The position numbers and the translations under genes were made by a program. This document shows, one piece after another, positions 27,967 to 37,705 of a stretch of 64,000 nt of DNA. The DNA lies in contig JADZCA010000006.1 in the NCBI GenBank assembly GCA_020851795.1, forward strand, positions 1-64,000, written 5' to 3'. The notes beneath the pieces were generated by a model, which saw only the letters and a list, made by a program, of their open reading frames with translations, did not search any database and had not been told where the DNA came from. Origin of the DNA: Planctomycetota bacterium. GTDB lineage: Bacteria; Planctomycetota; PLA2; JAEUHO01. Position 1 is the first letter of the stretch, and the number at the start of each line of letters is the position of its first letter.

Positions 27967-28985
27967 TCAGACGGGCGTGAGGCCGAGGCGGCGCTGCTCC
28001 ACGTGGCACTGGACGAGGTGCCCGTCCTCGGCCTTCACCGTGGGCGGCTCCTGCGCCGAGCACAAGGGGAGCTCCGCCAGCGGGCAGCGCGGGTGGAAGC
28101 GGCAGCCCTTGGGCGGGTTGAGGGGGCTGGGCGGGTCGCCCGGCAGCAGGATGCGCTTGCGCTCGCGCGTCGGGTCCGGGACGGTGATCGCCGACAGGAG
28201 CGCGCGCGTGTAGGGGTGGACCGGGTTGCGGAACAGGTCGGCCGAGCGGGCGGTCTCGACGATGCGGCCGAGGTACATCACCGCCACGCGGTCGGAGAGG
28301 AACTCCACCACCGACAGGTCGTGCGAGATGAACAGGTAGGCGAGGTTGCGCGTCTCCTGCAGGTCGCGCAGCAGGTTGATCACCTGCGCCTGGATCGAGA
28401 CGTCGAGCGCCGAGATCGCCTCGTCGCAGACGATGAAGTCGGGCTGGAGCGCGAGCGCGCGCGCGATCCCGATGCGCTGGCGCTGCCCGCCCGAGAACTC
28501 GTGCGGGTAGCGGTTGATGTAGCGCGGGAGCAGGCCCGTCTGCTGCATCAGGTCCTTGACGCGGTCCTCGACCTCGCGGCCCTTGGCGATGCCGTGGACG
28601 CGCAGCGCCTCGCCGACGATGTCGAGCACCGTCATGCGCGGGTTGAGCGAGGAGTACGGGTCCTGGAAGATGATCTGCATCCGCCGACGCAGCGCGCGGA
28701 GCTCCTCGGCGCCGGCGGCGCGGACGTCGGTCCCGTCGAAGGCGACGGTGCCGGCCGTCGGCTCGACGAGGCGCAGGATCGCGCGGCCCGCGGTGGTCTT
28801 GCCGCAGCCCGACTCGCCGACGAGCCCCACGGTCTCGCCCCGGCCGATGTCGAGGTCGATGCCGTCCACGGCCTTGACGTGGCCGACGACGCGGGAGAAC
28901 AGCCCCTTCGTGACGGGGAACCACTTCTGGAGCCCGCGCACCCGCAGGAGCGGCGCGGTCCCGACGGCAGCGGGCGCGGCGGCGG

Positions 28986-28989
<4 letters not shown>
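27967..28989 (-). CDS. oppF: Oligopeptide ABC transporter ATP-binding protein, OppF type (operon 2)
   Basis: A 340-residue ATPase. The N terminus contains the OppF-typical [20 protein letters not shown]. Walker A is [15 protein letters not shown], the Q-loop is [12 protein letters not shown], and the signature is [16 protein letters not shown]. Walker B reads [12 protein letters not shown], with Ala in place of the usual Pro after DE. The C-terminal [20 protein letters not shown] is the oligo_HPY tail. GTG at 28989 overlaps the OppD stop as GTGA. It is the last gene of operon 2; murJ follows after 182 nt. Confidence 0.94.
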
Positions 28990-30017
<1,028 letters not shown>

Positions 30018-30021
30018 GGCC

Positions 30022-31566
30022 TCACCTCCGCAGCTTCGGGTCGAGGGCGTCGCGCAGCCCTTCGCCGAGCAGGTTGAAGACGGTCACGACGAAGAAGATC
30101 GCGAAGCCCGGCACGAGGATCAGGTGCCACTCCTGCGACGAGCGGCCGGTCGTGAGCATCTGGCCCCACGAGACGGCGGTCTGGTCGCCCAGCCCGAGGA
30201 AGGCGATGCCCGACTCGGTCAGGATCGCCCCCGCGATGCCGAAGGAGGCGGACACGAGCACGGGCCCGAGGCAGTTCGGCAGCACGTGGCGGAAGATCAC
30301 GCGCCGCTCGCGCAGCCCCACGGCCTGCGCCGCCGTGACGTAGTCGAGGTTGCGCTGGCGCAGGAACTCGCCGCGGACGAGGCGCGTGACGCCCGGCCAC
30401 CCGACGAAGCCGATCGCCGCCATGATCAGGAAGATGCTGCGGGACTCGAACACGGCGATGATCGTGAGCAGCAGGAACATCGTCGGGAAGCAGATCATGA
30501 TCTCGACGAGCCGCATCACCAGCAGGTCCACCTTCCCGCCGTAGTAGCCCGCGAGGCTGCCGAGCAGGATCCCGATCAGGATGTAGATCGACACGCCGAC
30601 GAGGCCGATCGTCACGCTGATGCGCGCGCCGAACACGATCCGCGTGGCCACGTCGCGGCCGTTGACGTCGCACCCGAGCCAGTTCACCGCGTCGGGCCGG
30701 CTGCGCGCCCGGTCGCGCGCCTCGGGCTCGCCGACCGCGTTGGGGTGGAACGGGACGGGCGGGAACAGCGTCCAGCCGGCCACCTGCGCCTCCGGCCCGC
30801 GCCACGGCGTGGGCAGCGACGTCTCCTGCGGCTTGAGCTGGATGGCGACGAGCCCGGCCGCGCAGAGCAGCAGGCAGGCGAACCGGGCCCGCGACGCGGA
30901 CAGGCGCCCCGCCGCGCCGAGCCCCACCACGACCGCACCCGGGAGGACGACGCCGAGCACGGCGACCGCGAGCGCCGCCTTGCCGCCGACCACCGCCCAG
31001 AGCTCGAGCGCGCCGACGACGACGAGCAGGGCGAGCCCGCCGAACCGCAGCGCCGTGAGGAGCCGCACCACGGCGGCGAGCAGCCCGAGCCCACCGGCGA
31101 GGCGCAGGAACGGCGGCAGCCAGTCCGGGGCCCTCAGCACGAGGCCCGCGGCGAGCAGCCCCGCGGCCACGAGCGCCGTCCGGCCGACTCGTGCCCAGGC
31201 GACGCCCGGCGCCCCGACGCGGAGCGCGCGCACGGTGCCGGGGACGAGCAGCCAGACTGGCAGCGCGAGCAGCAGCAGGTTGAAGAACACGTCCACGCCG
31301 CCCTCGAACCACGTGCGGTCGAAGAGCGACGAGAGGAGCGGGCTCGTGGGGAAGCCGCCGTCGGCGTGGACGAGCGGGAGGTTGAAGGCGAGCAGCGGCG
31401 CGAACACCGCGACGCCGACGAGGCCCTTGACCAGCGCCCACGCGGCCATCGCGACACGGTTCTTGCGCAGCTGGCCGCCGACGACCTGCCAGTACGAGAC
31501 GCGGGCGGCGTCGGCCGCGGCCTGCGCGGGGGCGGGAGCCGGGACGGACGGGGCGGCGGCGCTCAC
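30022..31566 (-). CDS. oppC: Oligopeptide ABC transporter permease, OppC type, with long membrane-embedded N-terminal extension (operon 2)
   Basis: A 514-residue permease, about 200 residues longer than usual OppC. The C-terminal part (about 285-514) is standard: NWLGCDVNGRDVATRIVFGA, GYYGGKVDLLVMRLVEIM, the coupling region AAQAVGLRERRVIFRHVLPN, and the end LLGEGLRDALDPKLRR. The N-terminal part has a first hydrophobic segment in the normal OppC place (about 43-63). About six more follow between 88 and 245, including LLLLALPVWLLVPG, LGLLAAVVRLLTAL and AVLGVVLPGAVVVGLG, and then a soluble loop with TPWRGPEAQVAGWTLFPPVP. No known domain is recognised in the insertion. The ATG at 31566 overlaps the OppB stop as ATGA, which supports the full length. 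Confidence 0.9.
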   Translation of the reverse strand: MSAAAPSVPAPAPAQAAADAARVSYWQVVGGQLRKNRVAMAAWALVKGLVGVAVFAPLLAFNLPLVHADGGFPTSPLLSSLFDRTWFEGGVDVFFNLLLLALPVWLLVPGTVRALRVGAPGVAWARVGRTALVAAGLLAAGLVLRAPDWLPPFLRLAGGLGLLAAVVRLLTALRFGGLALLVVVGALELWAVVGGKAALAVAVLGVVLPGAVVVGLGAAGRLSASRARFACLLLCAAGLVAIQLKPQETSLPTPWRGPEAQVAGWTLFPPVPFHPNAVGEPEARDRARSRPDAVNWLGCDVNGRDVATRIVFGARISVTIGLVGVSIYILIGILLGSLAGYYGGKVDLLVMRLVEIMICFPTMFLLLTIIAVFESRSIFLIMAAIGFVGWPGVTRLVRGEFLRQRNLDYVTAAQAVGLRERRVIFRHVLPNCLGPVLVSASFGIAGAILTESGIAFLGLGDQTAVSWGQMLTTGRSSQEWHLILVPGFAIFFVVTVFNLLGEGLRDALDPKLRR

Positions 31567-32999
31567 TTGTAGGAGATCCGCGGGTCCATGACGGCGTAGA
31601 GCACGTCGGACAGCAGGATGCCGAGCTGGGTCAGGGCCGCCACGATGAGCGTCTCGCCCACGACGATGTTGTAGTCGCGGTTGTTGATCGCCTCGATCGT
31701 GAGGAGCCCCATCCCCTTCAGGTTGAAGATGTACTCGACGACCACCGAGCCGCCCACCAGCGCGGGGAGGAAGCCCGCGAGCAGCGTGACGATCGGCATC
31801 ATGCCGTTGCGCGCGGCGTGCCGGAAGATCACGGCGCCCTCACCGAGGCCCTTGGCGCGCGCGGTCCGCACGTAGTCGGCGCGGAGCACGTCGAGCATGC
31901 CGCTGCGCGCGAAGCGCGAGAGGCCCGCGAGCCCGCTGTAGGTCATCGTCACGAGCGGCAGCGTGATGTGCCACAGGATGTCCTTGAGCCGGTCCCACGT
32001 GTTCCAGCCGAAGGACTCCGAGTCGGAGAAGCCGCTCGTGGGGAACGGCGCGTGCTGACCTCGCGTGAACGCGGCGAGCAGCACCGTGCCGACGAAGAAC
32101 GACGGGAGGCTGTAGAGCAGGAACAGCACGAGCGACGTGCCGCGGTCCGCCGGCGAGCCCGCCCCGACGGCCGCCCCGATGCCGATCGGGATCGCGAGGA
32201 CGTAGATGATCAGGATCGAGAGGATCGACAGGACCATCGAGACCTGCAGGCGCTCGAGGATCAGGTCCACGACCGGCCGCTTGTACTGGTGGCTCGTGCC
32301 GAGGTCGAGGCGGAGGAGGTTGCCCCAGTAGGTCCCGAACTGCGTGTCGGTCAGGCCGATGCGGAAGCGGTCGAGCCCCGACCACTCCCAGCGACCCTTG
32401 CGTCCTTCGAACCACGCCTGCCAGCGCGCGACGCCCGCCGCGCGGTCGGCCGGGGAGGCCCCGTCCTTCCACGCGACCGTGGCGAGCTCGGCGTTCTCGG
32501 AGGCGAAGCGCCGGTTGCGCTCCATGAGCGCGGGGTCCTGCGTGGGGATCGTGCGCTGGTGCGCGCAGCGACGGAGCCAGTACTGCACCGCGTCCTGGTC
32601 GGCCCCCTCGGTCTCGAGGAGCAGCGCGACGAGGCTCGGGACCGCGTACGTGCCCCAGTCCTCGAGGCGCTCGGTGGCGAGCCGCTTGCGCTTGGCGCCG
32701 ACGGACTGGATCGGCGCGCGTGCGTCGTCGAGCGCCGCACGGACGTCCGCCACCGTGAGCGACGTCCACCCGTTCCAGAACACCGGGCGGTCGAGGGCGA
32801 ACTGGCGGCGGAAGAGGAACTCGGACTCGCCCTTGGCGATGTCCTTGGTGGGGTCGCCCTTGGTCTCGGTCTCACCGAACCCCGCCCCGTCGCCGCCGGG
32901 CCGGCCCGGCGCGGCGAGCATCACCAGCCAGAGCACCAGCGAGATCCCGAACAGGGTCGGGACCATCAGCAGGACGCGCTTGACGACGTAGGTGAACAA
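31563..32999 (-). CDS. oppB: Oligopeptide ABC transporter permease, OppB type, with large extracytoplasmic insertion (operon 2)
   Basis: A 478-residue permease; OppB is normally about 310-340. TM1 (VVKRVLLMVPTLFGISLVLW) begins at residue 5, as expected. Between FALDRPVFW (about 67-75) and YWGNLLRLDLGTSHQYKRPV (about 225-244), where usual OppB proteins have only a few residues, about 150 residues are inserted. The insert is helical, with a HEAT-like piece YAVPSLVALLLETEG. The remaining core is normal, ending DVLYAVMDPRISYK. The start codon is TTG at 32999. No other start keeps TM1, and the binding-protein stop is 12 nt upstream. The insertion should face the periplasm, where the binding protein docks. 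Confidence 0.9.
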   Translation of the reverse strand: MFTYVVKRVLLMVPTLFGISLVLWLVMLAAPGRPGGDGAGFGETETKGDPTKDIAKGESEFLFRRQFALDRPVFWNGWTSLTVADVRAALDDARAPIQSVGAKRKRLATERLEDWGTYAVPSLVALLLETEGADQDAVQYWLRRCAHQRTIPTQDPALMERNRRFASENAELATVAWKDGASPADRAAGVARWQAWFEGRKGRWEWSGLDRFRIGLTDTQFGTYWGNLLRLDLGTSHQYKRPVVDLILERLQVSMVLSILSILIIYVLAIPIGIGAAVGAGSPADRGTSLVLFLLYSLPSFFVGTVLLAAFTRGQHAPFPTSGFSDSESFGWNTWDRLKDILWHITLPLVTMTYSGLAGLSRFARSGMLDVLRADYVRTARAKGLGEGAVIFRHAARNGMMPIVTLLAGFLPALVGGSVVVEYIFNLKGMGLLTIEAINNRDYNIVVGETLIVAALTQLGILLSDVLYAVMDPRISYK

Positions 33000-33011
33000 G
33001 CGTGCCCGCGC

Positions 33012-35087
33012 TCAGCGGTCCACCCACATCGGGAGGGTCCGGATGAAGGGACGCGTCTTGAACTGGCGCTCGATGGGGTTCTTGAGCCACTTCGCGTGAG
33101 CGCCGAAGGTCTTGCTCCACCCGACGAAGCAGACGGGCTGGTCCTCGAAGAGCAGCCGCCCGACCCGACGCGCCTTCTCCTTGCGGGCCTCGACGTCCAT
33201 CTCCGTCCGCAGGGCGTCGGACAGCCGGTCCACCTCGGGGTTGGAGTACTCGATGTAGTTCGAGGACTTCGGCTCCTGGATCTGCTTGCTGGTCCAGATC
33301 TGCTCGAAGTCCTGGTCCCACGCCTGCGAGCCCCAGCCGCCGAAGGACGCCTCGAAGTCGCGGTCGTGGAGCTTCTCGAGGTAGAGGCTCCACTCGAGCG
33401 GCACGGGCGTCATGACCACGCCGATCGCGCGCAGGTCGTTGCGGTACTGGTTGATCAGGGCCTCGACCTCGGGCGACGGCGAGCGCCAGACGAGCTCGAA
33501 CTCGAACTTGCGCGTCTTGCCGTCCACCGTGCCCTCGCGCACGCCCGTCTCCGGGTTGAGCTTCCACCCGCGCTCGTCGAGGATGCGGGCCGCCTCCTTG
33601 AGGTCGTAGCCGAGCGGCTTCAAGTCGGGGTCGGCCGACGGGCTGCCGGGGAAGATCGGGCTCGACATCGGCACGAGCCGCCCGAGGAAGATCTTCTCCG
33701 CCATCGTGGAGACGTCGCAGGCGAGCGCGAGCGCGCGGCGCACCGCCTTGTCGCGGAACAGCGGGTGCGTGTTCTTCCAGCCCACGTAGTAGTAGACCGG
33801 GCGCAGGCCCTTGTAGGTGACGAAGGTGCCGTTCTGGAACGGGTTCTCCGGCCGAAGGTCGTCGAGGACGTGCTTCTTCCACTGCGACGCCGTCAGGCCG
33901 AGGATGCCGAGCTCCCCCGCCTGCAGCTTCAAGAACGGCGTCTCGTTGTCCTGGTAGACCAGCAGCCGCTTCGTCTTGACGGGGTAGCGCGAGCCCTCGC
34001 GCGCGCCGTACCAGTCCTCGAAGCGCTCGAGGGTGATCCACTCGCCGCCGTCGTAGGGGAGCATGCGGTACGGGCCGCAGCCCGGCGTGCTGATCCGGTT
34101 GTAGAAGTGCGCGTTGAACTGCTGCCCGAACGTCTCGGGCGGGAAGCGCGTGCCGTCGGCGTCGTAGGCGTAGAGGAACTCGGGCAGGAGCGCGCGCCCC
34201 AGGGTGAAGCTGATCGAGTGGTAGACGGTCCGCTTCCACCGCACGACCGCGGTGAAGTCGTCCACGAGCGTCACGCCCTCGCAGTCGTCGAAGTACGAGC
34301 GCAGCGACGCGGCCTCGACCTGCGGGTTGAGGATCGTGTCGATCGTGAACTTGTAGTCCTTCGCGGTCACCGGGTGGCTGCCGCGCAGGTGCGGGTACTT
34401 CGACAGGTCGAGCGCCAGCGGCTGCCACACGACGTCCTTGCGGAAGAACAGCGTGTACTCGCGGAAGTCCGGGCTCACCTCGACGCGCCAGCACAGGGCC
34501 GGGGCGTACTTGTACGGGTCGCCCCAGTGCTCGCCCGCCGGCGCGTCCGTGACGTAGAGCTCGATCTCCTCCTGCATCGACGCGGAGGTCGAGAGGATCG
34601 GGTTGAACGACTTCTCCTGCGGCCCGAACGCCGTCCCCACCAGCCCGTCTTCGTGGCCCTTGCTCTCCGGCGGGATCAGGTTGACGGGGTCGAGCGAGAC
34701 GAAGTTGCGGTAGCGGCCGGGCGTCCCGGCGGGCTTGCTCGCGTCGAGGGCGGCGTCGAGGCCCTCGTTGGCCGCCCACCCCCACTCCGTGCGCGCGGGC
34801 GGCACGACGACCTTGGCCCCGCCGTCGGCCGGGCCGACGCGCGCGCCCGAGGCCAGCATCGTGACGACCGCGTCGGCCTTCCCGTCGAGGCGGTCGGCCC
34901 GCCCCTTGAGGTCGTCCACCTTGCGCGCGAGGTCGCCGACCTTGTCGGTCAGCGCCGAGTTCTCGCGGGTCAGGGCCGCGACCTGCTCTTCGACGTGCGT
35001 GCCCTGCCAGAACGTCAGGAGCAGGAGGAAGGCCACGATCGCGGTGAACGCGATCTTCATCGTCGTCAGGAACGGGTTGCTGTCCAT
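33012..35087 (-). CDS. oppA: Membrane-anchored peptide-binding protein (SBP family 5) with N-terminal coiled coil (operon 2)
   Basis: A 691-residue protein and the first gene of operon 2. Instead of a cleavable signal it has an N-terminal membrane anchor, FTAIVAFLLLLTFWQGTHVE (about 14-33). A coiled coil with clear heptads follows (about 34-75, ALTRENSALTDKVGDLARKV and onward). The SBP_bac_5 body starts near 110 and shows YVTDAPAGEHWGDPYKYAPA, DFREYTLFFRKDVVWQPL and HPVTAKDYKFTIDTIL. It ends with VGRLLFEDQPVCFVGWSKTF. The coiled coil suggests an oligomeric, membrane-tethered receptor beside the permease pair that has enlarged periplasmic parts. Confidence 0.9.
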   Translation of the reverse strand: MDSNPFLTTMKIAFTAIVAFLLLLTFWQGTHVEEQVAALTRENSALTDKVGDLARKVDDLKGRADRLDGKADAVVTMLASGARVGPADGGAKVVVPPARTEWGWAANEGLDAALDASKPAGTPGRYRNFVSLDPVNLIPPESKGHEDGLVGTAFGPQEKSFNPILSTSASMQEEIELYVTDAPAGEHWGDPYKYAPALCWRVEVSPDFREYTLFFRKDVVWQPLALDLSKYPHLRGSHPVTAKDYKFTIDTILNPQVEAASLRSYFDDCEGVTLVDDFTAVVRWKRTVYHSISFTLGRALLPEFLYAYDADGTRFPPETFGQQFNAHFYNRISTPGCGPYRMLPYDGGEWITLERFEDWYGAREGSRYPVKTKRLLVYQDNETPFLKLQAGELGILGLTASQWKKHVLDDLRPENPFQNGTFVTYKGLRPVYYYVGWKNTHPLFRDKAVRRALALACDVSTMAEKIFLGRLVPMSSPIFPGSPSADPDLKPLGYDLKEAARILDERGWKLNPETGVREGTVDGKTRKFEFELVWRSPSPEVEALINQYRNDLRAIGVVMTPVPLEWSLYLEKLHDRDFEASFGGWGSQAWDQDFEQIWTSKQIQEPKSSNYIEYSNPEVDRLSDALRTEMDVEARKEKARRVGRLLFEDQPVCFVGWSKTFGAHAKWLKNPIERQFKTRPFIRTLPMWVDR

Positions 35088-35125
35088 CGGGGCTCCGGTC
35101 GTCCTGGCACGAGAGCGGGGGGCCC

Positions 35126-35154
35126 AACCTACGGGCCCGGGGACCGACCCGCAA
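35126..35154 (-). promoter_or_regulatory. Promoter of Opp operon 2
   Basis: Minus strand TTGCGG (35154-35149), 17 nt, TAGGTT (35131-35126). The leader is about 33 nt and carries GGAG before the ATG at 35087. The -10 overlaps the stop codon of the neighbouring channel gene on the same strand. Confidence 0.5.
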
Positions 35155-36778
35155 CCCTATCCCCGTCGCCGGTCGGAGGCGCCGAGTCCGCCGGCGTCGA
35201 GGTCGGGCGCACCGGGCCCTCCGGGAGCTTGAAGAAGCGCTTGATCAGCTCGCGCAGGCGGTGCGTCTGCGCGTCCACCCGGGCCCGCGAGTCGGCGTCG
35301 AGCGCCGCGCGCGCCTCGAGGAGGCCCTCCCGGCGCAGGGCCGCCACCTCCGCCAGGCGGTTGGCGAGGTCGGGGGCGCGCTCGAGCGCCGTCCGCAGCG
35401 AGGTCGAGCCCACGGCGACCAGCCGCGCGTCGCCCAGCGCCCGGACCGTCGCGGTCCGAGGCTCCCCCGTCAGGAGGCTCATCTCCCCGAACAGCGCGCC
35501 GGGCTCGAGCACCGCGACCTGGCGCTCGGCCTTGCCGTCGGAGACCAGCACGGCCACGGTGCCCTCGTCGACGACGTAGCACGTGTCGCCCGGCTCGCCC
35601 GCCAGCACGACGCGCTCGCCCGCGCCGTAGGCCACGCAGCCCGCGTCGCGCGCGAGCACGGCGAGCACGTCCTCGGGCAGCGCCTCGAAGAACGGCACCG
35701 AGCGCAGGCGGGAGAGCACCGCCCGCGCGCGGGTCTCCGCGTCCTCGGTGCGGGCCGCACGGCGGCGCACCTCGCGCACCGGGTAGGGGAACTCGATCCC
35801 CTCGCGCTGGAAGTGGTACCAGATCTGGATCCGCAGGTCGGACAGGATGTCGTGGATGCCCGAGAGGTCGTCCACCCACACCTTGAGCTGGTACTCGACC
35901 CCCGAGTCGGCGAACTGCCGCAGCCGGTAGACCGGCGCGGGCGTCTGGAGGATCTTGGGCACCTCGAGCACCGCGCGCCGCAGGACGTCGCGCACGCGGT
36001 TGGGCGGCGCGTCGTAGGCGGCCTGCACGAGCACGAACTCCGCGTGCGCCTTCGTCGGTTTCGACTGGTTGCGCACCTTCGTGGCGGTCACCTGCCCGTT
36101 GGGGATCGTGACGACGTCGCCCTGGCGCGTGCGGATCTTGGTGGTCCGGCGGGTGACGGCGACGACCTCGCCCTCGTCCTCGCCGAGCCAGATCCAGTCC
36201 CCGATCGTGTAGACACCCTCGCCCACGATCGCCCACGCGGAGATGAAGTTCTTGATCGTGTCCTGCAGCGCCAGCGCGAGGATCGCGGTCGTGACCGCGC
36301 CGGCGGTGAACAGCGCCGAGAAGAGGTCGTTGCGGCGCCAGATCCCCCCCACGACCACGAACGCCATCACGAGCCAGAGCACGTAGCGGCCGAGGTCGAT
36401 GAAGACCTCGGGGATCTTGAGGCCCAGCTCCTCCGTCACGATGCGCGAGGTGAGGAAGCTCGAGACGAGCCCGTACACGCCCGTCGCCCCGAAGAAGACG
36501 AGGAGGCTCCACCCCGTCCGCGCGGTCGGCGCGCAGCCCTCGTCCCAGAAGAAGAGCGCCTCGACGCGCCCGCCGACGAGGAACGCCCCGACCAGCAGCG
36601 TGATCGCGGGCGCGAACGCGAACGCGGGGCCGACGAGCGCGGGCCACCACGGCACGCGCGCCCGCGCGAGCACCTTGAGCGTGAGCACGCCGGCGACGAG
36701 GGCCAGGAGGCCGACGGCGACGCCGACGCCCCAGGCGGCGATCGGCGCCATCGCGAGCAGGGAGGGGACGGGCGCCAC
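35129..36778 (-). CDS. MscS-type mechanosensitive channel with C-terminal cyclic nucleotide-binding domain
   Basis: A 549-residue inner membrane channel. Four hydrophobic segments lie in the first 170 residues. They are followed by the MscS pore and beta domain, with LALQDTIKNFISAWAIVGEG and VYTIGDWIWLGEDEGEVVAV (about 175-215) and VTIPNGQVTATKVRNQSKP. A cNMP-binding domain occupies about 395-510. Its phosphate-binding cassette reads FGEMSLLTGEPRTATV, keeping the Glu and Arg that hold the cyclic phosphate in CAP-like domains, so ligand binding is plausible. A soluble tail follows. The start is GTG at 36778, with TAGGGT 8 nt upstream; ATG at 36751 (540 residues) is the alternative. It is divergent from a cyclic-nucleotide phosphodiesterase, with 90 nt between. 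The family of cNMP-gated MscS-like channels is established; gating here is inferred. Confidence 0.92.
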   Translation of the reverse strand: MAPVPSLLAMAPIAAWGVGVAVGLLALVAGVLTLKVLARARVPWWPALVGPAFAFAPAITLLVGAFLVGGRVEALFFWDEGCAPTARTGWSLLVFFGATGVYGLVSSFLTSRIVTEELGLKIPEVFIDLGRYVLWLVMAFVVVGGIWRRNDLFSALFTAGAVTTAILALALQDTIKNFISAWAIVGEGVYTIGDWIWLGEDEGEVVAVTRRTTKIRTRQGDVVTIPNGQVTATKVRNQSKPTKAHAEFVLVQAAYDAPPNRVRDVLRRAVLEVPKILQTPAPVYRLRQFADSGVEYQLKVWVDDLSGIHDILSDLRIQIWYHFQREGIEFPYPVREVRRRAARTEDAETRARAVLSRLRSVPFFEALPEDVLAVLARDAGCVAYGAGERVVLAGEPGDTCYVVDEGTVAVLVSDGKAERQVAVLEPGALFGEMSLLTGEPRTATVRALGDARLVAVGSTSLRTALERAPDLANRLAEVAALRREGLLEARAALDADSRARVDAQTHRLRELIKRFFKLPEGPVRPTSTPADSAPPTGDGDRVAGRSPGP

Positions 36779-36786
36779 CGCCTCCC

Positions 36787-36792
36787 ACCCTA
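36787..36792 (-). promoter_or_regulatory. TAGGGT -10 box of the channel gene
   Basis: Minus strand TAGGGT, 8 nt before GTG at 36778, so probably leaderless. It faces the TAGGCT box of the divergent phosphodiesterase gene 62 bp away. Confidence 0.45.
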
Positions 36793-36854
36793 TCCGGCCG
36801 ACCCGCGGCCATCCACCGTCCGCCCTCGTGCTTTCCATCCGCCGCGGCACCCCG

Positions 36855-36860
36855 TAGGCT
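36855..36860 (+). promoter_or_regulatory. TAGGCT -10 box of the phosphodiesterase gene
   Basis: TAGGCT, 8 nt before the ATG at 36869, with no Shine-Dalgarno sequence between. Probably leaderless. Confidence 0.45.
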
Positions 36861-36868
36861 CTCCGCCC

Positions 36869-37630
36869 ATGCGTCTCCGCGTCCTCGGGTGCGCCGGCGG
36901 CAGCGCCCCCGGCGCCCAGCTCTCCTGCTACCTCCTCGACGACGTCCTCGCCGTGGACGCGGGCGCGCTCACCACGGCGCTCGACTTCGGCGCGCAGCGC
37001 CGCGTCCAGGACATCCTCCTGACGCACGCGCACCTCGACCACGTGTGGACGCTGCCCCTGTTCCTCGCCAACCGCTTCGGGGGGCCGCCCGTCCCGTGCC
37101 GCATCCACGGGGCCTCGTACGCCCTGGAGACCGTGCGCCAGCACCTCTTCAACGACCGGATCTGGCCGGACTTCACCGAGGCCGTGCGCGAGAGCGTCCC
37201 CCTCGTGCAGTTCTCCCCCATCGACCCGGGCGACGTCCGCAAGGTGCTCGACTACGAGGTGACCTCGATCGCGCTCGTCCACGCGGTCCCGTCCCAGGCC
37301 TACTTGCTGCGCAAGGGCCGCTCGAGCCTGCTCGTCTGCGGCGACACGTACTCGACGGACCGCCTCTGGGAGATCGCCGACGCGACCCCCGACCTGCGGG
37401 GGATCCTCATCGAGTGCTCGTTCCCGTCCCGCTACGACGGGCTGGCGCGCGCGAGCCTGCACCTGACGCCGCGGCTGCTCTCCCACGAGCTCGAGAAGCT
37501 GCACGCCGACGTGCCGGTGCTCGTGACGCACATCAAGCCCGAGGACCGGGCCGAGGTGGTCGCCGAGCTCGAGGCGCTGCGCGAGCGCCGCCTGCGCATC
37601 CTGCGCGACGGCGACGTCCTCGACGTCTGA
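36869..37630 (+). CDS. Class II 3-prime,5-prime-cyclic-nucleotide phosphodiesterase (metallo-beta-lactamase fold)
   Basis: A 253-residue cytoplasmic enzyme. LRVLGCAGGSAPGAQLSCYL and VDAGALTTALDF begin the fold. THAHLDHVWTLPLF (about 51-64) carries the dinuclear metal motif HxHLDH. HLFNDRIWPDF, the CGDTYSTDRLW metal-site Asp and VLVTHIKPEDRAEVVAEL complete the pattern of bacterial class II (PDE1-like) cyclic nucleotide phosphodiesterases. It would hydrolyse cAMP or cGMP to the 5-prime nucleotide. It is transcribed divergently from a cNMP-binding channel and lies near a class III cyclase, which makes a cyclic-nucleotide role likely. An alternative is another MBL-fold hydrolase such as an RNase Z relative, but the family blocks argue against it. 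Confidence 0.85.
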   Translation: MRLRVLGCAGGSAPGAQLSCYLLDDVLAVDAGALTTALDFGAQRRVQDILLTHAHLDHVWTLPLFLANRFGGPPVPCRIHGASYALETVRQHLFNDRIWPDFTEAVRESVPLVQFSPIDPGDVRKVLDYEVTSIALVHAVPSQAYLLRKGRSSLLVCGDTYSTDRLWEIADATPDLRGILIECSFPSRYDGLARASLHLTPRLLSHELEKLHADVPVLVTHIKPEDRAEVVAELEALRERRLRILRDGDVLDV

Positions 37631-37641
37631 CGCGCGGAGGC

Positions 37642-37688
37642 GCAGCACGGTGCCAGGCACCGCGGTGCGGTGCCTGGCACCGCGCTGC
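37642..37688. repeat. Near-perfect 20-bp inverted repeat between convergent genes (REP-like or bidirectional terminator)
   Basis: Arms 37642-37661 and 37669-37688 match at 19 of 20 positions, with a 7-nt loop. The centre of each arm is GGTGCCAGGCACC, itself palindromic. It lies 11 nt after the phosphodiesterase stop and 17 nt before the M48 peptidase stop on the other strand. A related palindrome, GGTGCCGGGCACC, is present at 61999-62011. Confidence 0.7.
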
Positions 37689-37705
37689 GGGGCGCGTGCG
37701 GAGCG

